The notes under the pieces were generated by a model that searched no databases, was not told where the DNA came from, and was given only the letters and a program-made list of their open reading frames with translations. From positions 1-41,084 of the IMG/VR virus record IMGVR_UViG_3300025141_000240: a DNA stretch of 41,084 nt, one strand, 5' to 3'. Positions 31,284 through 37,384 of this stretch are shown one piece after another. Each line of letters opens with the position of its first letter. The stretch's first letter is position 1. The stretch is from a virus. The position numbers and the translations under genes were made by a program.

Positions 31284-32828
31284 ATGCCTTATATGAGTAA
31301 AGATGCAAGAATTGCTGAAGAGCAACGTCTTACAAACAGGTGGGATTGGCTTACTGAAGATATTGAAGATTACGAACAAAAGTATAACGTTTCGTTAGTA
31401 CTTGAAAATTCATACGATCAAATGTTAGCTAACCAACAAGTTTCTGAAGGCTGGCTTGAAAGTAACGTTCTTAATGAAGATGAGCAAGAACTTAATGAAG
31501 CACCTACAATTTCAACAGATGCTGGAAGTAACCTTATTCCTAGGATCTTGTTTCCCATTATTAGGCGTGTTTATCCTACCCTTATTGCTAATAAGCTTGT
31601 TTCAATACAACCTATTCAAGCAAGAACTGGTGTTATCTACTATATTAGATATGACTTTACAAATACCAAGGGTGGAATCACAGCTGATGATGAGTACACA
31701 GGTGTAATTCAACAAGGATCTCCCGCGTATTCCAGTTGGTATACAAGTGAGAAGATCGGACCTTTTACTACTACTATTGCTACAACTGGAGACAGTACAG
31801 TTATTGATTGTGGAACTGAAATTTCTGCTTTCTTGGGTGATACCCTTTACAATGCTCTCGGCGCTCTTCAGTTCTCTCTCAAGAGAATCGAAGTTTATAA
31901 TAATGCTGATGGTACATTGTTTTCAACTACTATGCAACCTATGGTCGCTGGTGGTGGATCACCAACATGGTCTGGCGAATATGACACATATTATGATGTA
32001 AGTGCTGGCGATATCTATCTTAGAGATGTTGCTGATACTAAATCAGCTTGGGTTGGTGGTGAAGCAGTAACTGTATACTTAGTATACAATCAAGAAGCAT
32101 CAGACGATATTCCTGAGATGGAATTCTCAATCAGCAGCGAGACTGTTGAAACAACCGAACGTAAATTGAAAGTACGTTGGACTAAAGAAGCCGAGCAAGA
32201 CATGAGAGCTTATCACAAGATTGATGTAGAAGGAGAACTTGTGAAAGTTGCTTCTATGGAAATGAACTATGAAATCGACCGTGAAATCATAAGTTTTATT
32301 GGTGATCAAGTACAATCTTCATTGTCTTTCTTGCACGACTGGACATCTGATTCCCCTAATACGGGTAACAATGCAGCTGGAAACTATCTTGATAGACACA
32401 GAGCTTTGACTCAAAAAATCTATCAAGTAAGCGCAAAGATTGCGTCTTACAATAGACAAGGACCAGCGTCTTGGGCAGTTGTATCACCACAAATTGGAGC
32501 AGTATTTAACATGCTTCCTGACTATAAGGGTGAAATTGCTGCTGGATCATTTAATGTTTATGAAGCTGGAGCTTTGGGAAGTGGACTAAAGATTTTTGTT
32601 GATCCTAACAGAACTAGTGATGAAGTTCTTCTTGGATACAAGAGTTCAAATAGTACCTACGGTGCTGGAGTTGTTTACGCACCTTACGTAAACTGGGTAT
32701 CTGGTCTTGTGACAGATCCTGATAACTTCAATAGTATTCGTGGATTCTTCTCTCGTTACGCTCTACACAAAGTAGTTCGTGGACAATGGCATTATGGTAA
32801 AATTACCATAAGCAACCTTAGAATATAA
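31284..32828 (+). CDS. Major capsid protein, T4 gp23-like
   Basis: 514 residues (T4 gp23 is 521). The N-terminal 72 residues form a charged propeptide ending in VLNE (65) and ELNE (72); T4 gp23 is cut after Glu65. The mature start would be DEQELN... or APTISTDAGSN. Typical HK97-fold segments follow: LIPRILFPIIRRVYPTLIAN, the loop EYTGVIQQGSPAYSSWYTSE, and C-terminal strands VLLGYKSSNSTYGAGVVYAP and SGLVTDPDNFNSIRGFFSRY. GGAGG site. The leader contains GAAAAGATAAAAT and TAAAGGTA, late-promoter-like. Confidence 0.93.
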   Translation: MPYMSKDARIAEEQRLTNRWDWLTEDIEDYEQKYNVSLVLENSYDQMLANQQVSEGWLESNVLNEDEQELNEAPTISTDAGSNLIPRILFPIIRRVYPTLIANKLVSIQPIQARTGVIYYIRYDFTNTKGGITADDEYTGVIQQGSPAYSSWYTSEKIGPFTTTIATTGDSTVIDCGTEISAFLGDTLYNALGALQFSLKRIEVYNNADGTLFSTTMQPMVAGGGSPTWSGEYDTYYDVSAGDIYLRDVADTKSAWVGGEAVTVYLVYNQEASDDIPEMEFSISSETVETTERKLKVRWTKEAEQDMRAYHKIDVEGELVKVASMEMNYEIDREIISFIGDQVQSSLSFLHDWTSDSPNTGNNAAGNYLDRHRALTQKIYQVSAKIASYNRQGPASWAVVSPQIGAVFNMLPDYKGEIAAGSFNVYEAGALGSGLKIFVDPNRTSDEVLLGYKSSNSTYGAGVVYAPYVNWVSGLVTDPDNFNSIRGFFSRYALHKVVRGQWHYGKITISNLRI

Positions 32829-32850
32829 TTAGTTTTTAAAAACTAAATAG

Positions 32851-32879
32851 AAAGCCTCCCATTTGGGAGGCTTTTTTTA
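32851..32879 (+). terminator. Bidirectional terminator between convergent genes
   Basis: AAAGCCTCCC-ATTT-GGGAGGCTTT plus a T-tract ends capsid transcription. The A-rich left flank lets it also stop leftward transcription from 33287. Confidence 0.88.
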
Positions 32880-33287
32880 TTGTCCTTTTCCTTTGTACTT
32901 TCTGATTATTCCAATTGACTCTTGGATAATCTCTTCGTAATAACCTTGTATAACTTTAATTACCTCAAGTTTTTCTTTTCCATCATCTTCCATAGAATCA
33001 AGAGAATCAAGATTATCAAGTGTTATGGTTCCAACATTTCCCATGTCTTTTGATATATCATAAATAACGAAATCCCATTCATCATTCTTTGAATTCTTAG
33101 GATCATCATGCTTTAAGACAGCTGCGACTTTATACCCTTCAGGTATAATACAGCCAACAATATCATCGCCATAGTTATTCTCAATATAATCAACTATGAG
33201 ATTATATTCTGGGAGATCGGGACTTGGGAGTCTTACAAGATCATCCTGTGATCTACGAGCCAAAAGCATTTCTTTTCTACTTGCCAT
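32877..33287 (-). CDS. Hypothetical protein with its own strong promoter
   Basis: 136 residues. A basic N-terminus (ASRKEMLLARRSQDDLV) is followed by an alpha/beta domain (DDIVGCIIPEGYKVAAVLKH, DEWDFVIYDISKDMGNVGTI) and a helical C-terminus. It is driven by a consensus promoter at 33306-33334, separately from the VWA gene upstream. No catalytic motif; function unknown. Confidence 0.75.
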   Translation of the reverse strand: MASRKEMLLARRSQDDLVRLPSPDLPEYNLIVDYIENNYGDDIVGCIIPEGYKVAAVLKHDDPKNSKNDEWDFVIYDISKDMGNVGTITLDNLDSLDSMEDDGKEKLEVIKVIQGYYEEIIQESIGIIRKYKGKGQ

Positions 33288-33305
33288 TAATTACCACCTG
33301 TTATC

Positions 33306-33334
33306 ATTATAATAAATTTCAAAATTATTGTCAA
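33306..33334 (-). promoter_or_regulatory. Consensus sigma70 promoter (TTGACA-17-TATAAT)
   Basis: On the minus strand both boxes are perfect with a 17-bp spacer. The -35 overlaps the stop codon of the VWA gene and the -10 lies 19 nt before the ATG at 33287. Confidence 0.85.
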
Positions 33335-34899
33335 CCTTCGTACACTATTCTCTTTATGTCCTTACTCATCCATCTACTTGTTTTAGTGAAGAATAAAACA
33401 TTGCTTACACATTTTTCATATACACCAAAATCACTTGAGCCAAGATTGTCATAAAATTGACCGTCAGTAAGGACTACTAAGAATGGTAGTTTTTTTGGAT
33501 CATCAATATTGAATTGAACCCTACCTTGATTAACTGCAAGATGATTACTTTTCTTCTCATATATATCAGTTAGATAATTAAAAACTGAATGTGGTATTGT
33601 GCCACCGCCACCTTTTACAGAAAACTTTTTCCAATCACCCTTTTGATAAAGTTTTATCCCTTCTGCTATCTCAGAATCCCATTGAATAGTTAGAATAGTT
33701 CCTTCTTTAGTAAATTCAAACCATTTTGCTAAAGCCTCTACTTCTGTAAAGAAAGTTTGCATTTCTCTTTTATCATAGAAAACACTACCACTTGAATCGA
33801 TTGCTATGATTATATATTTTTGCTTATTGCCAACCTCTTCTATTTTATGCTTACACAGAATACCGTATCTACTTTTAGGATTCCAACCATAAGTTATAAA
33901 ACTTTGTCTTGTAGTTTTAGTCTTACAATTATTTGAATAAAAGAGAGATAAATGTTTATTCAATTCTCTCTTCCAATTAGTCTTTGATTTATAAAGATTT
34001 TCAATAGAAGTTGAAAAATGTCCAGCAGTATTTCCTACTGATTTACCAGAATTTTGAATCATTTCTTTTGCTTGTTCAAAAATCTTTTTAGCTATAACTT
34101 CTTGCTCCACATCATCTACTTCATTTTGTGGTAAATGAGCATCTACAGGACCAATTGATTCTACTTCAAAATCTACTTTCTTTGAATCAGAAGCAGCTCC
34201 ACCACGAACAACAGGAATGAGATCATCTATATGAAAATCTTTCTTAGCGTGAGGTTTTGATTCACCACCCATTATTTCTTCTTCAAACTCTTCTTTAGAC
34301 ATTGTTCCAACTCTATACATTGGATTGTCACAGCTATCTATTTTTCCATATTGATCCGTACCTTTAATTATAACAAAGGAACCTGGAACTAATAGGTCTT
34401 CCTTTTTAATCTTTTTATTGATTAAGTAATCATAAATTCTTCTTGTGGTGAAAGCATCCTTTCTAAGATCTCTATGCATTTCTCTATATTCTTTATCTAC
34501 AACTTCACAACCATCTATGATCTTTGGTTTAATCCCAGTTTTAGAATTAGAGGTAGGCCATCTAGAAAGCTCTTCATTGATAACCATATCCTGTGCTACA
34601 TTAAGAAGAATAGGATTCTCATCACGTAGGTCATCAAATCTATCAAGATGCTTTTTAAATATATGATATGCTTCATGTAAAATAATGAAGTATAATTCTT
34701 CTCTTGAATATTCTAATATTTGACTTTTATAATAAAACTTTATTCTTTTATCTTTTATTGTAACGCCAGCTAATCCATAATGAGGTAATATGGTATGTTC
34801 ATCATCAAGAATGAAATCTGCATTAATGATAAACAGATAAAGAAGAGGTTCATTTATCTGTGCGAACATAGCTAACTTACTTATTTTTCCTGGTCTCAT
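33331..34899 (-). CDS. Metallopeptidase-like / VWA-domain protein, partner of the AAA+ ATPase
   Basis: 522 residues from ATG 34899, preceded by AAGGAG (the longer frame from 34935 merely copies a duplicated segment). The N-terminal domain has the zinc motif HEAYH (about 75-79), as in putative metallopeptidase/VWA proteins (DUF2201-type). The C-terminal VWA domain has the MIDAS motif AIDSSGS (about 366-370), the Thr region GGGGTIPHS and VVLTDGQFYD. In cells such proteins pair with MoxR ATPases as chaperone or metal-insertion machines. Here the ATPase is encoded just upstream. Its target in the phage cycle is unknown. Confidence 0.85.
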   Translation of the reverse strand: MRPGKISKLAMFAQINEPLLYLFIINADFILDDEHTILPHYGLAGVTIKDKRIKFYYKSQILEYSREELYFIILHEAYHIFKKHLDRFDDLRDENPILLNVAQDMVINEELSRWPTSNSKTGIKPKIIDGCEVVDKEYREMHRDLRKDAFTTRRIYDYLINKKIKKEDLLVPGSFVIIKGTDQYGKIDSCDNPMYRVGTMSKEEFEEEIMGGESKPHAKKDFHIDDLIPVVRGGAASDSKKVDFEVESIGPVDAHLPQNEVDDVEQEVIAKKIFEQAKEMIQNSGKSVGNTAGHFSTSIENLYKSKTNWKRELNKHLSLFYSNNCKTKTTRQSFITYGWNPKSRYGILCKHKIEEVGNKQKYIIIAIDSSGSVFYDKREMQTFFTEVEALAKWFEFTKEGTILTIQWDSEIAEGIKLYQKGDWKKFSVKGGGGTIPHSVFNYLTDIYEKKSNHLAVNQGRVQFNIDDPKKLPFLVVLTDGQFYDNLGSSDFGVYEKCVSNVLFFTKTSRWMSKDIKRIVYEG

Positions 34900-35188
34900 A
34901 TAAAGAAATATCTCCTTTAATGTATCTCCACACATCCACTAAATTTTTGGCTGTTACTGATTCATACTCTGGGTCATATATACGATAATTTTCCTCATCA
35001 TAATGTGCTAAATTAAACATAAAAATATTTTCCTCATCATAATGTGCTAAATTAAACATAAAAATATTTTCCTCATCTTCAAAATAGAAACGGCTAATTT
35101 CTTTGCTGCCTATAAAAAGTTCAGCCAGCAAAGAAAGTTTCTTATTAAATTTCTCGTTTTGAGGTATAGTAGAAGTCTCCGAAAGCAT
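34877..35188 (-). CDS. Small protein with tandem-duplicated segment
   Basis: 103 residues with an AAAGG site, overlapping the ATPase gene end by 44 nt and the VWA gene start by 23 nt. The N-terminal motif KLSLLAELF resembles KLSFLGLLY and KLVYLGLLF in the two 80-residue proteins at 36656 and 36898. The segment DEENIFMFNLAHY is present twice owing to a 39-bp tandem repeat. Function unknown; perhaps an adaptor of the ATPase pair. Confidence 0.6.
   Translation of the reverse strand: MLSETSTIPQNEKFNKKLSLLAELFIGSKEISRFYFEDEENIFMFNLAHYDEENIFMFNLAHYDEENYRIYDPEYESVTAKNLVDVWRYIKGDISLYETRKNK
34901..34931. repeat. ~30-bp dispersed direct repeat, copy A
   Basis: The same sequence, reading GGAGATACATTAAAGGAGAT on the minus strand, recurs near 36900-36930. 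Both copies carry the AAGGAG ribosome site just before a gene start (34899 and 36898), so a ribosome-site segment was duplicated within the island. Confidence 0.75.
34989..35077. repeat. 39-bp tandem repeat (2.3 copies)
   Basis: Units 34989-35027 and 35028-35066 are identical and followed by 11 bases of a third. They duplicate 13 residues within the 103-residue protein, in frame. Confidence 0.9.
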
Positions 35189-36617
35189 TCTTGTACCTTT
35201 TATTAAAAGTATTGAGCAATTCGTGTACTTCTTTGGCTAATTTATTTTTTGAATTATAAATAATATAAATAAAAGCACATAAATCCTCTGACGAAATATC
35301 TGTATCTTCAAAGTAAGAAGACAGACTAGCGGCTATTATTTTCAAGCTACCATCCCCTTCTTTAAGCTTATCGATTGTATAGCCAGCACTAATAAGAAGA
35401 TAAAGAATTACTCCTGCTTTATCCTTAACGGCAAGAATCTTGTCTTTCACTTTATTATATTCGAATATAATTTCTTCTGCAAGAATTCTATTCTCAGCAA
35501 AGTAAGAATATCTTGACATAATTTCTGCTACTATTTTATGTCCTTCAAGTCCAAATTCATTTGATTGATTTGATAGAAACTTCATTTGATTATTTGGATC
35601 TTGAAAATACATATCAAAAGCTCTGTTTGAATCTTCTAACTCATCTTTAGCTAAATCACTATACTTCTTTGTTTCCGTAGGATCTAATTTCTCAAATTCT
35701 ATAATTGCATCAAGCAACATATTGTCTGAAACAAGTGTCCAGGAACGGGGTGAAGCTGTTCGCTCTCCACCTCCCTCATCTGGACGGAAAGAGATGGGAA
35801 TTAAGAAGGGGGAAGTATTCCCATCTTCCCTCATCTTATCCATTATGAAATACATAAGAATTGGAGAAATTCTACTAGACATAGCATGACTATCTCCATT
35901 AAAACTGAATGAGAAATTCTTTACTGCAAAATTCTTTAACCAGCTTTCAGCATTGTAATCAAGTAAAACAACTCTATGAAAACGTTCAGAAGTTGCTATG
36001 TCCATTTGATTAACAAGATTTAAATTCTCTGTATTCTCTTGTGTCTTAAAGTTTCCTGATCCAATAATAATAGTCTTCTCAGGAAGTTTATATTTCTCTG
36101 ATCTTCCAGTAGTAGCATTAAAGTCTGCACTACCACCAATCTCGCCTGTGAGAACTAAGTTCATCACAGCCGCCATCTTGTCGCTATCAGCCTTATTAAA
36201 TTCGTCCAAGTGTAAGAGCCATACTCGATCATCACCGGAAGGAGGGAGGACGGTAGGGCTAGCAAGACGAGTAACTTTAGTGCCTTCTCTGTCTTCAAGA
36301 TAAGGGAATCCTTCAAATTCTTCTACAGGAATTTTTTGGATTTCGAGTTTGTGATATATGCAACTATGCTCTTCAGCTATAGCTTTTATGATTTCTGATT
36401 TACCTACGCCCGTAGGTCCATAGATAAATAAAGAATGAAAGTTTTCGAACTTTCTTCCTTTTTGTGCGAGATTAATTAATCTAATAAGTTCTTTCCTTAA
36501 CGTCTCATAGTCTACGCTTGCATTATTCAAGCTAGGCATTTTCTTATCAAATTTAAATTTGGTAAAACCAAAATCTACTTTCTCTTGAATTTTGAACGCT
36601 ATTGCGTTTCTATCCAT
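35145..36617 (-). CDS. MoxR-type AAA+ ATPase
   Basis: 490 residues with an AAGGAG site. Walker A is GPTGVGKS (67-74), Walker B WLLHLDEFNKAD (about 133-144), sensor 1 IIIGSGNF, and SERFHRVVLLDY carries the arginine-finger region. The inserts and helical C-terminus fit the MoxR/RavA group, which works with VWA proteins. It is driven by a sigma70-type promoter at 36644-36672. With the metallopeptidase/VWA gene downstream it probably forms a remodelling machine on host or virion proteins (inference). Confidence 0.88.
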   Translation of the reverse strand: MDRNAIAFKIQEKVDFGFTKFKFDKKMPSLNNASVDYETLRKELIRLINLAQKGRKFENFHSLFIYGPTGVGKSEIIKAIAEEHSCIYHKLEIQKIPVEEFEGFPYLEDREGTKVTRLASPTVLPPSGDDRVWLLHLDEFNKADSDKMAAVMNLVLTGEIGGSADFNATTGRSEKYKLPEKTIIIGSGNFKTQENTENLNLVNQMDIATSERFHRVVLLDYNAESWLKNFAVKNFSFSFNGDSHAMSSRISPILMYFIMDKMREDGNTSPFLIPISFRPDEGGGERTASPRSWTLVSDNMLLDAIIEFEKLDPTETKKYSDLAKDELEDSNRAFDMYFQDPNNQMKFLSNQSNEFGLEGHKIVAEIMSRYSYFAENRILAEEIIFEYNKVKDKILAVKDKAGVILYLLISAGYTIDKLKEGDGSLKIIAASLSSYFEDTDISSEDLCAFIYIIYNSKNKLAKEVHELLNTFNKRYKNAFGDFYYTSKREI

Positions 36618-36643
36618 TCATAACTCCTTTTTTCATTTAATTA

Positions 36644-36672
36644 ATTATACAATTTTTAAACTTCTTTGTAAA
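36644..36672 (-). promoter_or_regulatory. Sigma70-type promoter (TTTACA-17-TATAAT)
   Basis: On the minus strand a five-of-six -35 and a perfect -10 with a 17-bp spacer lie in the gap upstream of the ATPase start at 36617. An AAGGAG ribosome site follows. Confidence 0.7.
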
Positions 36673-36898
36673 GTTCATGTTCCATAGAAATATTTCCAAC
36701 TACATCAATAAAACTTTCACTTACTTCTTTTTCATAAATACTAATAGTTATATTTCTTATTTCAACAAATTCTCCTTTTTTATTTATTCCATTTACATCT
36801 TTCATAAAATAAAAGACTTCCTCCCCTATACTATTTTTATAATTTACAGTAGGTTGTTCATTGAACAATAGTCCTAAATAAACAAGTTTACCATCCAT
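36656..36898 (-). CDS. 80-residue hypothetical protein, paralogue set of the island
   Basis: Starts MDGKLVYLGLLFNEQPTVNY and continues with beta-rich EEVFYFMKDVNGINKKGEFV. The KLVYLGLLF motif links it to the proteins at 36898-37140 and 34877-35188. The ATG overlaps the stop of the preceding gene (TAATG). The -35 box of the ATPase promoter lies at its 3' end. Function unknown. Confidence 0.65.
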   Translation of the reverse strand: MDGKLVYLGLLFNEQPTVNYKNSIGEEVFYFMKDVNGINKKGEFVEIRNITISIYEKEVSESFIDVVGNISMEHELYKEV

Positions 36899-37140
36899 TA
36901 AAGAAATATCTCCTTTAATGTATCTCCACTTAAAGTAATAGAATCTATAGAATCAAATCTGCTATCATAAACAAAATAAACATCTGGCTCTAAAGGATTT
37001 GCGCTTGAATCAAAAAAATAAAAAGTTTCATAATCCTTAAAATCCGAACTTTTCCTACCATCAGCACCTGGATAAATATCATATGGTTCTTTTAAATATA
37101 ATAGCCCTAAAAAAGAGAGCTTTGTATTTTTTTTACCCAT
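36898..37140 (-). CDS. 80-residue hypothetical protein, paralogue set of the island
   Basis: Starts MGKKNTKLSFLGLLYLKEPY; beta-rich with many aromatics (DYETFYFFDSSANP, PDVYFVYDSRF). It ends SGDTLKEIFL, the same sequence found out of place before the VWA start because of the duplicated ~30-bp segment. A TATAAT-like box lies a few bases upstream of the ATG. Function unknown. Confidence 0.65.
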   Translation of the reverse strand: MGKKNTKLSFLGLLYLKEPYDIYPGADGRKSSDFKDYETFYFFDSSANPLEPDVYFVYDSRFDSIDSITLSGDTLKEIFL

Positions 37141-37185
37141 ACACTATTATAAATTTTTCATTAATTTTCTTCAACTATTTTTAAG

Positions 37186-37193
37186 TAAAGATA
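37186..37193 (+). promoter_or_regulatory. Putative late promoter element TAAAGATA
   Basis: TTAAGTAAAGATAAAATAAG occurs 11 nt before the ATG at 37205, in the divergent gap after the leftward island. It serves the structural genes to the right. Confidence 0.6.
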
Positions 37194-37204
37194 AAATAAG
37201 AAAT

Positions 37205-37384
37205 ATGAACAGATTAATAACGATACGTCCTACGGACAAAACTAGAAGAATTCTAAGCAAGAAAGAAGATATGTCTTGTGAAGTTGAAATATTGCGTGAA
37301 GGTATATTCGAAGGAACTATAGTAAATATGACTTCTTCTGGTAAGTTTGAAATCAGATTGACTGAATTAATAGAGGTTAAGTAA
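37205..37384 (+). CDS. 59-residue hypothetical protein
   Basis: ATG 37205, product MNRLITIRPTDKTRRILSKK then a beta-rich part (EVEILREGIFEGTIVNMTSS, FEIRLTELIEVK). The stop overlaps the next start (TAATG), which supports translation. It is the first gene behind the late element. Function unknown. Confidence 0.65.
   Translation: MNRLITIRPTDKTRRILSKKEDMSCEVEILREGIFEGTIVNMTSSGKFEIRLTELIEVK

Noticed and set aside
22142-31284. Expected tail sheath and tube genes between terminase and portal, as in T4
   Set aside because: No protein of suitable size or pattern is there; an HNH gene and a small basic gene occupy the place, so sheath and tube must lie outside the window.
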